Under the pieces are notes generated by a model, which worked only from the letters and a program-made list of their open reading frames with translations, was not told the DNA's origin and made no database searches. The position numbers were made by a program, and so were the translations under genes. From contig JADZBE010000021.1 of NCBI GenBank assembly GCA_020852275.1, forward strand, positions 1 to 38,850: a stretch of DNA of 38,850 nt, given 5' to 3'. The DNA is from Phycisphaerales bacterium. Lineage in GTDB: Bacteria > Planctomycetota > Phycisphaerae > UBA1845. This document shows positions 24,026 to 31,883 of this stretch, in pieces; position 1 is the first letter of the stretch, and every line of letters begins with the position of its first letter.

Positions 24026-25885
24026 ATGACATACACTGCGATTCGTCCTCGGGACCGTCTGGTCTCGATTGCAACATCCCGCATCATGCGTGACAGCGAC
24101 ACCATCACCGTGCGAACGAGCCTCAACGGCGATGCGCTGCCGCCGTTGGGGCAGCTTCTGGATATCGGGGCGTTGCAGCGGCTGCAGAACCGCTTCTCGG
24201 CCATGACCAGCCTCTCGATCTGCATCTGCGACGCGCAGAGCGAGATGATCACCACGCCGACCTACGCCAGCGTTTTTCTGCGCCTCCTCAACCGCACGCC
24301 CGCGGGTCGGCAGATGTGCGAATCCAGCATTCGAGAGGCCGCCCAGCGGGACAGCGCCGAGCAGGTGTCGTTCACGGGGCAGAGCGGCGTGTCGCTGTAC
24401 GGCACGCCGATCGTGTTCAGCGGCGAGCGGCTGGGGACGCTGGTCATCGGCGTGAGGCCTCCGCGGAAGTTCACCCTCGAACAGGTTCGGGCCGTGGCGG
24501 CAGGCGCGGGCGTGGACGAGCAGGAGCTGCAGCAGGCGGCGGACCTGGTTCCCGCGTGGACCGAGCAAGACCGCAAGGCCACGTTTCAGTTCGTGGACCT
24601 GCTGGCGGAGACCATCGCCACGCTCTACGGGCAGTCGCTGCAGATCCGCAAGCAGCTCCACGATCTTCAGGTCGTTCACGAGGTGACGCAGCTTCTGGCC
24701 GAGTCGCACGAGTTGCAGGACATCCTCAACCGCACGGCGGAGCGGGTGGTGGCGGCGCTGCGCGTGAAGGCGTGCGGCATCCGGATTCTCGACGAGGGCA
24801 CGGGCGAACTGGTGATTAGGGCCGTGGCGGGTCTGTCGGACGAGTATCTCAACAAACCGCCGATCCTGCTGGCGAACAACGAGATTGACCAGTCCGCCTT
24901 TCACGGGCGGACGGTGTACATCGAGGACGCGCGCACGGACCCGCGCATCCGCTTCCGGGACAAGGCGACGGCGGAGGGGATCGTCAGCGGTCTGTGCGTG
25001 CCGCTGTCGCACCGGGGACGGACCGTCGGCGTGCTGCGGGTGTACACGAGCGAGCGGCGGTACTTCGGTCCGGACGAGATCGAGCTCTTGCGCTCCATCG
25101 CGGCGCAGGCGGCGGCGGCGATCATCAGCGCCAACCTGCACGAGGAGCGCCTCCGGGCGGAGCATTCGCAGCGGCAACTGAAGTATGCCGCGCAGATTCA
25201 GCGGCGCATGATCCCGCAGCGGCCTCCGAGCCATCCACGCCTCGACGTCGGCGCCGTGTACTCGCCCACGCTGGAGGTAGGCGGGGATTTTTATGATTTC
25301 ATCGAGATGGCGGACGGGCGGCTGGGGATCGGCATCGCGGACGTGGTGGGCAAGGGCGTGCCCGCGGCGCTCTTGATGGCGTCGATCCGCGCCGCCCTGC
25401 GGACGTACTCCACGCGCGCGGGCACGGCGGCGCAGGCGATCGGTTACGTCAATGAGCACATGTACCGCGACACGGACCCACAGGAATTCGCCACGTTTTT
25501 CTACGGCATCTTCGACGCCGACGGAGACCGGCTGTCGTATTGCAACGCCGGGCATGAGCCGCCCGTGCTGCTGCGCGGACAGGATTTCATGCGGCTGGAC
25601 GCGGGCGGGCTGGTCATCGGCGCGTTCGCCGACGCGCATTATGAAGGAGGCGAGCTGCGCGTCCTGCCCGGCGACGTTCTCATCCTCACCACGGACGGCA
25701 CCACGGAGGCGATGAACTTCGAGAACGAAGTCTTCGGCCGCGCGCGGATGCGCGAGTCCATCCTGCGCCATCGCGCGCTGGAGGCCGCCCCGATGGCGCA
25801 GCAGATCTTGTGGGACATCCGCCGCTTCGTGGGGCTGGCGGACCAGTCGGACGACATCGCGCTGGTCGTCGTGAAGGTGCGGTAA
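24026..25885 (+). CDS. PocR-GAF-SpoIIE protein phosphatase (RsbU-like)
   Basis: A 619-residue cytoplasmic signalling protein. The N-terminal region (about 40-190; LGQLLDIGALQRLQNRFS, ICICDAQSEMI, GRQMCESS) fits a PocR ligand-sensing domain. It is followed by a helix (FQFVDLLAETIATLYGQ) and a GAF domain (about 215-375, ending FGPDEIELLRSIAAQAAAAI). The C-terminal PP2C-type SpoIIE domain (about 385-618) has the metal-binding motifs VGGDFYDFIEM and IADVVGKGVPAALLMA, then CNAGHEPPVLLRG and LTTDGTTEAM. It should dephosphorylate an anti-sigma antagonist or similar partner, though none is encoded nearby. AGAGGAAAAGA precedes the start. Confidence 0.92.
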   Translation: MTYTAIRPRDRLVSIATSRIMRDSDTITVRTSLNGDALPPLGQLLDIGALQRLQNRFSAMTSLSICICDAQSEMITTPTYASVFLRLLNRTPAGRQMCESSIREAAQRDSAEQVSFTGQSGVSLYGTPIVFSGERLGTLVIGVRPPRKFTLEQVRAVAAGAGVDEQELQQAADLVPAWTEQDRKATFQFVDLLAETIATLYGQSLQIRKQLHDLQVVHEVTQLLAESHELQDILNRTAERVVAALRVKACGIRILDEGTGELVIRAVAGLSDEYLNKPPILLANNEIDQSAFHGRTVYIEDARTDPRIRFRDKATAEGIVSGLCVPLSHRGRTVGVLRVYTSERRYFGPDEIELLRSIAAQAAAAIISANLHEERLRAEHSQRQLKYAAQIQRRMIPQRPPSHPRLDVGAVYSPTLEVGGDFYDFIEMADGRLGIGIADVVGKGVPAALLMASIRAALRTYSTRAGTAAQAIGYVNEHMYRDTDPQEFATFFYGIFDADGDRLSYCNAGHEPPVLLRGQDFMRLDAGGLVIGAFADAHYEGGELRVLPGDVLILTTDGTTEAMNFENEVFGRARMRESILRHRALEAAPMAQQILWDIRRFVGLADQSDDIALVVVKVR

Positions 25886-25950
25886 GCGACGGCGTCGCGT
25901 GAGGACCTGCTTGCGGCGCTGGTGTTCCGCCTCGTTCATATGGCTTATCC

Positions 25951-26032
25951 GAGCCGCGCCCAACGGAGCCGCGACCCACAGCGCCGCGACCGTAAGGGAG
26001 CGAGGCGCGGCACGCCCCACGCGTGCGTGGGG
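25951..26032. repeat. Dispersed 15-bp repeat (reverse orientation) and a CCCCACGC hairpin
   Basis: 15-bp units at 25951, 25966 and 25981 (GAGCCGCGCCCAACG type) are the reverse complement of the GGCGCGGCTC family seen at 6260-6436 and 35536-35640. A perfect hairpin, CCCCACGC-GT-GCGTGGGG, follows at 26015-26032. The region is the spacer between the phosphatase and beta-propeller genes. Confidence 0.8.
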
Positions 26033-26059
26033 AGCATGGATGGCGGCGTTTCGCTTTCA

Positions 26060-26086
26060 GCATTCTGCATTCTGCATTCTGCATTC
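26060..26086. repeat. 7-bp microsatellite GCATTCT
   Basis: CATTCTG is repeated three times in tandem (26061-26081) and followed by a partial fourth unit. It lies in a spacer; the flanking stretches 25886-25950 and 26087-26221 show nothing else. Confidence 0.85.
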
Positions 26087-26221
26087 GCTATGGCGCGCTC
26101 GCCCTCGCCGGCGCTGCGGGTTCTGAGGGCGCGGCTCGGCATGGGGATTCCGTTCGGAATAGACGCTTGCCGCGGGATGTTCAGAGGACATGCGCGGGCG
26201 TCTTGCACGATCCTGTGACCG

Positions 26222-26242
26222 CATGTTCAACGATGGAACATG
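26222..26242. promoter_or_regulatory. Inverted repeat CATGTTC-N7-GAACATG
   Basis: Perfect 7-bp arms with a 7-nt centre lie about 90 bases upstream of the beta-propeller gene. A related half-matching sequence (GATGTTCAGAGGACATG) lies about 45 bases further upstream. It may be a binding site for a dimeric regulator. Confidence 0.35.
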
Positions 26243-26330
26243 GCGGGGATCGTCATTTCTCCGCGGCGTTGATACGATGACGGGCACGTAAGGGCGGGGC
26301 GCCGGAGCAGAAGGTCGGGGAGTCGGATCC

Positions 26331-27674
26331 ATGATGAAATGCGTGATGGCGGTGGTGTTGCTGGGGGCTGCGGTTCAAGCGTCGGCGCAGGCGCCGGATG
26401 CCGGGCGGAACTGGGGGCAGTGGCGCGGTCCGCTGGGGACGGGTGCGGCGCCGGTGGGGAATCCGCCCACGGAGTGGAGTGAGGAGAAAAACGTCCGCTG
26501 GAAGGTTGAGGTCGCGGGCCGGGCGCATTCCGCGCCCATCATCTGGGGCGACCGCGTGTACCTTCAGACGGCGATCGAAACGCCGAAGGAGGGCAAGCCC
26601 GCGGAACCGGCCCCGCCCGGCGGATCCCGCGGCGGACCACAGGGTCGCCCCGGCGGCGGCAAGCCCACACACATTTTTCAGTATTCCGTCATGTCGCTGG
26701 ACCGGGCCACCGGCAAGACCGTCTGGCAGCGCGTGGTGCGCGAGGAAGTTCCGCACGAAAGCGGGCATCAGGACGCGTCGCAGGCGTCGGCTTCGCCGGT
26801 GACGGACGGCAAGCTGCTCTTCGCGCATTTTGGATCGCGCGGGCTGTATTGCCTGGATGCCGCCACCGGCGAGGTCAAATGGGAAAAAGACTTCGGCGAC
26901 ATGCGGACGCGCAGCGGCTTCGGCGAGGGCAGCTCGCCCGCATTGCACGGAGACACCCTCGTGGTTAACTGGGACCACGAAGGCGACGACTTCATTGTCG
27001 CCTTGGAGAAAAGCACGGGGAAGGAACTGTGGCGCGCCGCGCGCGACGAGCCGACCTCCTGGGCCACGCCGGTCATCATAGATCACAAAGGCTCGCCGCA
27101 GGTGGTGACGGCCGCGGCCAACCGAGTGCGCAGTTATGAGTTGAAGACGGGAAAGATTTTGTGGGAATGCAGCGGCATGACGGCCAATGTGATCCCCACG
27201 CCGGTCTATGGCAATGGCTTGGTGTATGTGACCAGCGGCTTCCGCGGCAGCGCCCTGATGGCGATCAAGCTGGATGAGGCGAAGGGCGACATCAGCGGCG
27301 GCGGGGCCATCGCCTTCACATATAATCAGGATACGCCGTATGTGCCGTCCCCGGTGCTGACGGGCGAGCGATTGTATTTCCTGCAGGTCAGCACCGGCAT
27401 CTTGACCTGCCTCAACGCGCTGACGGGCGAGAAGCACTACGGGCCGCAGCGGCTCGACACGATCAAAGGCGTGTACGCGTCGCCCGTCTCCGCGCCCGGG
27501 CGCGTGTATATTGCAGGACGCAACGGGCACATCGCGGTCATCCAGGACGCCGCGGCGTTTGGGTTGATTGCGGACAACACCCTTGACGACGTTTTCAATG
27601 CTTCGCCGGCCATTGCGGGGGATGAACTGTACCTGCGCGGGGAGAAGCGGTTGTATTGCATTGCCAAGCCGTAG
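26331..27674 (+). CDS. Exported PQQ-like beta-propeller protein
   Basis: A 447-residue protein with a signal peptide (MMKCVMAVVLLGAAVQASAQA). The mature part has repeated propeller blades of the PQQ/YVTN type with motifs LDRATGKTVWQR, LDAATGEVKWEKD, LEKSTGKELWRA and YELKTGKILWE. The opening WGQWRGPLGTGAAP is characteristic of planctomycete and related proteins annotated as outer-membrane propellers. A Gly/Pro-rich insert (GGSRGGPQGRPGGGKP) sits in an early loop. No quinoprotein catalytic residues are evident, so it is probably a binding or scaffolding protein, not a dehydrogenase. The first two codons are both ATG; either could start. Confidence 0.88.
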   Translation: MMKCVMAVVLLGAAVQASAQAPDAGRNWGQWRGPLGTGAAPVGNPPTEWSEEKNVRWKVEVAGRAHSAPIIWGDRVYLQTAIETPKEGKPAEPAPPGGSRGGPQGRPGGGKPTHIFQYSVMSLDRATGKTVWQRVVREEVPHESGHQDASQASASPVTDGKLLFAHFGSRGLYCLDAATGEVKWEKDFGDMRTRSGFGEGSSPALHGDTLVVNWDHEGDDFIVALEKSTGKELWRAARDEPTSWATPVIIDHKGSPQVVTAAANRVRSYELKTGKILWECSGMTANVIPTPVYGNGLVYVTSGFRGSALMAIKLDEAKGDISGGGAIAFTYNQDTPYVPSPVLTGERLYFLQVSTGILTCLNALTGEKHYGPQRLDTIKGVYASPVSAPGRVYIAGRNGHIAVIQDAAAFGLIADNTLDDVFNASPAIAGDELYLRGEKRLYCIAKP

Positions 27675-27714
27675 CGCGGCGTTTCGTGCAGTGGCGCGGA
27701 TCATGTGGAACAAC

Positions 27715-27760
27715 CGCTTCCTTACGGGCGCAGCTCTGCTGGGCGCGGCTTGGATGGGCC
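27715..27760. repeat. Copy of the dispersed CGCTTCCTTACGGGCGC repeat
   Basis: CGCTTCCTTACGGGCGCAGC followed by CTGGGCGCGGCTTGG matches the repeat family at 519-594 and 6260-6436. It lies between the convergent ends of the beta-propeller and amidohydrolase genes. Confidence 0.75.
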
Positions 27761-27782
27761 GGCGCTTGCGTACGGTTCGGCG

Positions 27783-29030
27783 TCAACGGGCGTCGGCCGA
27801 CTCGGCGGGGTGGACGCGCTTGCCGGCGACGTAGGACGCCAGCGGCGGCAGCTTGCCGGAGAAGATGGCCGCCAGCGGATCCTTGACGGACTTCGGCTCG
27901 ATCGGGACGACGGTCATGTCGGCCCAGCGGCGCGGCGAAAGCGTGCCGACCTCCTCGCCGAAGCCCAGCGCCTTGGCGCCGTGCAGCGTGCCCATGCGCA
28001 GCAGCGTCTCGGGGGATATCTCCGGATGCGCGCGGCGCACGTGGCGCAGCTCGTCGAGCACGGAGAGCGAGGGGTTCGACGCGAGGCTGTCCGTCCCGAT
28101 GCAGACGCTCATGCCGCGCGCCAGCATGTCGGCGCAGCGATGCGGCGGATGTCCGAAGGCGGCGTGGGTCCGCGGGCAGTAGGCGATGCTGACGCCGCAC
28201 TCGCCCAGCAGCGCGATCTGCGCGTCGCTGACGTAGTTGACGTGCGCCAGGAGCAGGCGCGAGTTCAGCAGACCGCTGCGCCGCAGCAGTTCCACCGGGT
28301 CGCAGTCCGCCGCCGCGACGCGCTCGTCCCATACCTTCAGCCCCACCAGGTATTCGCGCAGGGGTCCGCTCGCCAAGCGTGCGAATTCCTCCTCATGCGG
28401 GCTTTCCAGCAGATGCACACAGACCGAAGCCAGATGCTTTTCGGCCTCCTCGCCGCAGCGTTTCATGGCGGCCGGCTCGACGGTGTACGGCGAGTGCGGC
28501 GACACGCCCACGCGCACGCGGGGCGCCGCCCAGTCGCGCGACAGCGCCGCGGCAAGCCGCCGCTCCAGCAGCCCGCGACGCTGCCCGATCGCGATCACTT
28601 CCCCATAAGACACGGAACGCAGGTACGAGCGCGCGAGCATGGGCCGGGTCCAGTCCGGCGACGACGTGACGTCGCCCACGGTGGTCACGCCTGACGCGAG
28701 CGACTGCTCAACGCCGAGCCGCACGGCCTCCGCCACGGTGGTCTCATCCACGGTCATGGCGCTGCGCAGCTTCATCAGCCGCGAGAGCCAGTCGATCAGG
28801 TCCGCGCCCGGCGGGACTTTTCCGCCCAGGTCGCTGAGGTCGAGGTGCGTGTGCGCGTTGACGAAGCCCGGCACGATGACCGCATCGCCGTAGTCGAGCG
28901 TCTCCCCGGTGGTCGTGCGCGGCTTCTTCCACGGGCCGACCTCGACGATGCGCCCGCCCTCGGCCGCCACGAACCCGTCATCGATCACCGGCCCATCGAC
29001 CGGCGCCACGTATCTGGCTCGCAGAATCAT
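27783..29030 (-). CDS. Amidohydrolase, aminodeoxyfutalosine/adenosine deaminase-like
   Basis: A 415-residue metal-dependent hydrolase of the cyclic deaminase branch. Metal ligands are H60 and H62 (NAHTH), H206 (VHLLE), H263 (LLAHVNYV) and D314 (GTDSLASN), with E209 as the likely general acid. CPRTHAAFGHPPHR and GTDSLASNPSLSVLDELR resemble the aminodeoxyfutalosine deaminases of the menaquinone futalosine route. Substrate assignment from this alone is tentative; a related deaminase such as for S-adenosylhomocysteine is possible. Its ATG overlaps the stop of the acetyltransferase gene by 4 nt, and it ends the gatCA operon. Confidence 0.85.
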   Translation of the reverse strand: MILRARYVAPVDGPVIDDGFVAAEGGRIVEVGPWKKPRTTTGETLDYGDAVIVPGFVNAHTHLDLSDLGGKVPPGADLIDWLSRLMKLRSAMTVDETTVAEAVRLGVEQSLASGVTTVGDVTSSPDWTRPMLARSYLRSVSYGEVIAIGQRRGLLERRLAAALSRDWAAPRVRVGVSPHSPYTVEPAAMKRCGEEAEKHLASVCVHLLESPHEEEFARLASGPLREYLVGLKVWDERVAAADCDPVELLRRSGLLNSRLLLAHVNYVSDAQIALLGECGVSIAYCPRTHAAFGHPPHRCADMLARGMSVCIGTDSLASNPSLSVLDELRHVRRAHPEISPETLLRMGTLHGAKALGFGEEVGTLSPRRWADMTVVPIEPKSVKDPLAAIFSGKLPPLASYVAGKRVHPAESADAR

Positions 29031-29794
29031 GTCCCCTCCTTGGAAGGCTGCCGATGATACTCGAAGATCCGACCGTCCGCCTCAAACCCGAAGGACTGCA
29101 TCAACCGGCGCCCCCCGGGGTCCTCCGCCGGCAGGAGCGTGCAGATCGTCCGCATCTGCAGACGCTGCCCCATCGCCAGCACGCAGGCGAGCAGCGCCTC
29201 TTCGACGCCCTGCTCTGCGAACTGCGGCTGCACCACCGGACCGATGACCCGGCCGATGTCGCCCACCTGGTACAGCGCGCATCGTCCGGCCGGCTCGGCG
29301 CCGCGCAGCGCCACGAACATGTCCATCGACGCCTGATCGAGCCGCTGCACCTCCGCGTCATGCTCCAATGCGGCCGCGCCGAACGTCGCCGCGAACGCCT
29401 CGCGCATCGCCCGGGCCGGCAGCACTCGGATGCCTTCAGGCGCCTGCCGCCCTGGCGCCGTCCAGCGCGTCAGCGTCAGCGCATCATACGCGCGCTCCAC
29501 AAGCCCGTGGTCGGCGAGGAGTTCCGCCAGCCCTGGAATCCTCGCGCCTTCCGCCGGCGCCCATCGGTGACAGGTCAGCCCCAGCCCGGCGAAAAGACGC
29601 TCGGCGGCATCATACGCGCGCGCGACATCCGCGGGATTCTCGATCACCACTTCGCGGAACTGATTCGCCTGCGGCAGCGCCGCCAGCGGCTTGCTGTAGT
29701 ACGCGATGCCGTGGTCCAGCGTCTGCCGTACGCAGATCAGGCCGTAGTACGCCTGACTCGAACGCAGGATGGCGCCGACCGTCGTCGCGGCCAT
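29027..29794 (-). CDS. GNAT-like N-acetyltransferase
   Basis: A 255-residue protein. The C-terminal half has the order expected of a GNAT fold: a strand with CALYQVGDIGRVIGPVV, then EQGVEEALLACVLAMGQRL as the acetyl-CoA-binding loop and helix, and a final strand with RRLMQSFGFEADGRIFEY. The usual Q/R-x-x-G-x-G/A loop is only partly kept (QFAEQGV). The first half (YYGLICVRQTLDHGIAYY) is not recognised. The start at 29794 shares one base with the gatA stop (TGATG). The acceptor substrate is unknown. Confidence 0.75.
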   Translation of the reverse strand: MAATTVGAILRSSQAYYGLICVRQTLDHGIAYYSKPLAALPQANQFREVVIENPADVARAYDAAERLFAGLGLTCHRWAPAEGARIPGLAELLADHGLVERAYDALTLTRWTAPGRQAPEGIRVLPARAMREAFAATFGAAALEHDAEVQRLDQASMDMFVALRGAEPAGRCALYQVGDIGRVIGPVVQPQFAEQGVEEALLACVLAMGQRLQMRTICTLLPAEDPGGRRLMQSFGFEADGRIFEYHRQPSKEGT

Positions 29795-31263
29795 CACGCC
29801 GCCTCCTTTGTCTCGAAGGCCTGCGGGATGCGGCAGTGGAAGTCCGTTGCCTGCTGATAGTGGTGGGCGACGCTTAGGAGCTTTTCCTCTCCCGTGACCG
29901 GGCCCATCAGTTGCAGCCCGATCGGCAGCCCGAGCGCGTCGAACCCGCAGGGGACGCTGATGGCGCACAGGCCGGCGAGGTTGGCCGAGATCGTGTAGAT
30001 GTCGCTCAGGTACATGGCCAGCGGGTCCAACGCCTTCTCTCCAAGCTCGAACGCGGTCGTGGGTGCGACGGGCGAGGCGATGAGGTCCACCTGCTTGAAG
30101 GCAGTGTCAAAGTCGCGGCGGATCAACGTCCGGACGCGCAGCGCCTTGTCGTAGTAGGCGTCATGATACCCGCTGGAAAGGGCATAGGTTCCAATCATGA
30201 TCCGCCGCTTCACTTCAGCGCCGAGCCCCTCGCCGCGCGAGCGCGTGTACGTGTCGAGCAGGTCCGCGCCCCCCTCCGCGCGGCGCCCGTAGCGCATGCC
30301 GTCGAAGCGCGCCAGGTTGCTGGAGGCCTCGGCCGGCGCGACGATGTAGTAGCAGGCGGTGGCGTAGGGCGTGTGCGGCAGCGTGACGCGCACGGGGGTG
30401 GCGCCGCGCGACTTGAGCACTTCGACGGCGGCGGACACCGCATCGCGCACCGCGACGCTGAGACCCTCGCCGAAATACTCCTCGGGCAGTCCGATGCGCA
30501 AACCGCTTACGGGCCTCTGGAGCGCGGCAACGTAATCCGGCACGACTTCGGCCGCGCAGGTCGAGTCGCGCGGATCGTGCCCGGCCATGACGTTCAGCAG
30601 CAGCGCCGCGTCGCGCGCGTCCGCCGTGAGGGGTCCGATCTGATCGAGGCTGCTGCCGAAAGCGACCAGCCCGTAGCGCGAGACGCGCCCGTAACTGGGC
30701 TTCAAGCCGGTGACGCCGCACAGCGCCGCGGGCTGGCGGATGGACCCGCCCGTGTCGCTGCCCAGCGCCGCGTGGACCAGGCGGGCCGCCACCGCCGCCG
30801 CTGATCCGCCGGAGGAGCCGCCGGGGACGCGCCGCGCGTCCCATGGGTTGCGCGTCGGGCCGAACGCGCTGTTCTCCGTGCTGCTGCCCATGGCGAACTC
30901 GTCGAGATTCGTCTTGCCGATGAGGATCGCGCCCGCGGACTCCAGCCGCTCGACGACGTGCGCGTCGTAGGCGGAATGGAATCGCTCCAGCATTCGACTG
31001 CCACAGGTGGTGCAGCCCGCCGAGGTGCAGATGTTGTCCTTCACGGCTAGCACGGCGCCGGCGAGCGCGCCGATCGGCTGCGCGCGAGATCGTGCTTGAT
31101 CGAGCTGCGATGCGCGATGAAGAGCGCGCTCGGCGTCCACCGAGAGGAAGGCGTGCAGGGCGGGGTCGAATTGCCGGATGCGGTCCAGCGACGCGCGCGC
31201 CACGGCCTCCACGCGGAGCTCGCCGTGGCGCACGGCTTCGACGGTTTCGCTCATCGTCCGCAT
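29794..31263 (-). CDS. gatA: Asp-tRNA(Asn)/Glu-tRNA(Gln) amidotransferase subunit A
   Basis: A 489-residue amidase-signature protein. It supplies ammonia from glutamine for converting Glu-tRNA(Gln) or Asp-tRNA(Asn) to the amide form. The catalytic triad is intact: K75 (AVKDN), cis-Ser S150 (PGGSSGGSAAAVA) and nucleophile S174 (DTGGSIRQPA), with the 75- and 24-residue spacing usual in GatA. The length is normal. It starts seven bases after the gatC stop. gatB is not in the window. An alternative ATG lies three codons in. Confidence 0.96.
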   Translation of the reverse strand: MRTMSETVEAVRHGELRVEAVARASLDRIRQFDPALHAFLSVDAERALHRASQLDQARSRAQPIGALAGAVLAVKDNICTSAGCTTCGSRMLERFHSAYDAHVVERLESAGAILIGKTNLDEFAMGSSTENSAFGPTRNPWDARRVPGGSSGGSAAAVAARLVHAALGSDTGGSIRQPAALCGVTGLKPSYGRVSRYGLVAFGSSLDQIGPLTADARDAALLLNVMAGHDPRDSTCAAEVVPDYVAALQRPVSGLRIGLPEEYFGEGLSVAVRDAVSAAVEVLKSRGATPVRVTLPHTPYATACYYIVAPAEASSNLARFDGMRYGRRAEGGADLLDTYTRSRGEGLGAEVKRRIMIGTYALSSGYHDAYYDKALRVRTLIRRDFDTAFKQVDLIASPVAPTTAFELGEKALDPLAMYLSDIYTISANLAGLCAISVPCGFDALGLPIGLQLMGPVTGEEKLLSVAHHYQQATDFHCRIPQAFETKEAA

Positions 31264-31270
31264 GCGCGCC

Positions 31271-31585
31271 TCATCCCTCCGGGGAGTCCAGAACCTTCGG
31301 CACGCGGAAAAAGTCGCCCTGCCGCGCGGGCGCGCGGCTCAACGCCGCCTCCGCGCCGCAGCCGGGACGGGTCTCATCTTCGCGCAGCACGTTGCAGACC
31401 GGGCGCGCGTGCGCCGTCGGCAGGACGTGGGTCGTGTTGAGCGCGGCGAGCTGATGCACGTAGGTGAGCACCGACGACAACTGCCCGGCGTAGGACTGTG
31501 CTTCCTCGGCAGTCAGCTCCAGCCGCGCGAGGCGCGCGACATGATGAACCTCTTCAACTTTCAGCTCCACGTCCTGCCGTGCCAT
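31271..31585 (-). CDS. gatC: Asp-tRNA(Asn)/Glu-tRNA(Gln) amidotransferase subunit C
   Basis: A 104-residue GatC, the small subunit that clamps GatA and GatB. Typical features are VEEVHHVARLARLELTAEEA, the SSVLTYVHQLAALNT helix and the DETRPG-type tail (REDETRPGCG) followed by RQGDFFRVPKVLD. It is the first gene of the operon gatC-gatA-acetyltransferase-amidohydrolase. Confidence 0.95.
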   Translation of the reverse strand: MARQDVELKVEEVHHVARLARLELTAEEAQSYAGQLSSVLTYVHQLAALNTTHVLPTAHARPVCNVLREDETRPGCGAEAALSRAPARQGDFFRVPKVLDSPEG

Positions 31586-31594
31586 GCACTCGCT

Positions 31595-31677
31595 CCATCA
31601 ACCACCCGCCTGCCCACAAACCTCCGCCAACCACGAGCCTGCCGACAGACCTCCTCGTAGGGCGGGCTCTGCCCGCC
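31595..31677. repeat. Two 29-bp direct repeats and a GGCGGGC/GCCCGCC palindrome
   Basis: Imperfect 29-bp units lie at 31595-31623 and 31624-31652. They are followed by the palindromic element CGTAGGGCGGGCTCTGCCCG at 31656-31675, extending to 31677, an inverted copy of the one at 23948-23969. They occupy the 298-bp spacer between gatC and the RdgC-like gene; nothing else is seen in 31678-31883. Confidence 0.8.
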
Positions 31678-31883
31678 TTCGCTCTTGCGGCCTCTCGCGG
31701 CGGCGCGAGTTGGATCGTGCCCGCGACCGGCGCGCGGGTCAACCCGCCGACGCGCGATCGAACAAAAATGTCACAGAGGCCGCTGTTTTTGCTCTTCGGC
31801 GGCACTCGCGGGCTGGGTGATTCGCGTGTAAAGACTGCCTCGCAAGGGCTTCGTCCGCGGGCTTGGGTCACAAGGAGCAACTC

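Noticed and set aside
23750..26020. 756-residue minus-strand open frame
   Set aside because: It is antisense to the SpoIIE phosphatase gene and runs through the repeat spacer; no domain is recognisable.
26222..26242. LexA box
   Set aside because: Known LexA sites are GAAC-N4-GTTC or GTTC-N7-GTTC; this is an inverted GTTC-N7-GAAC and does not match either.
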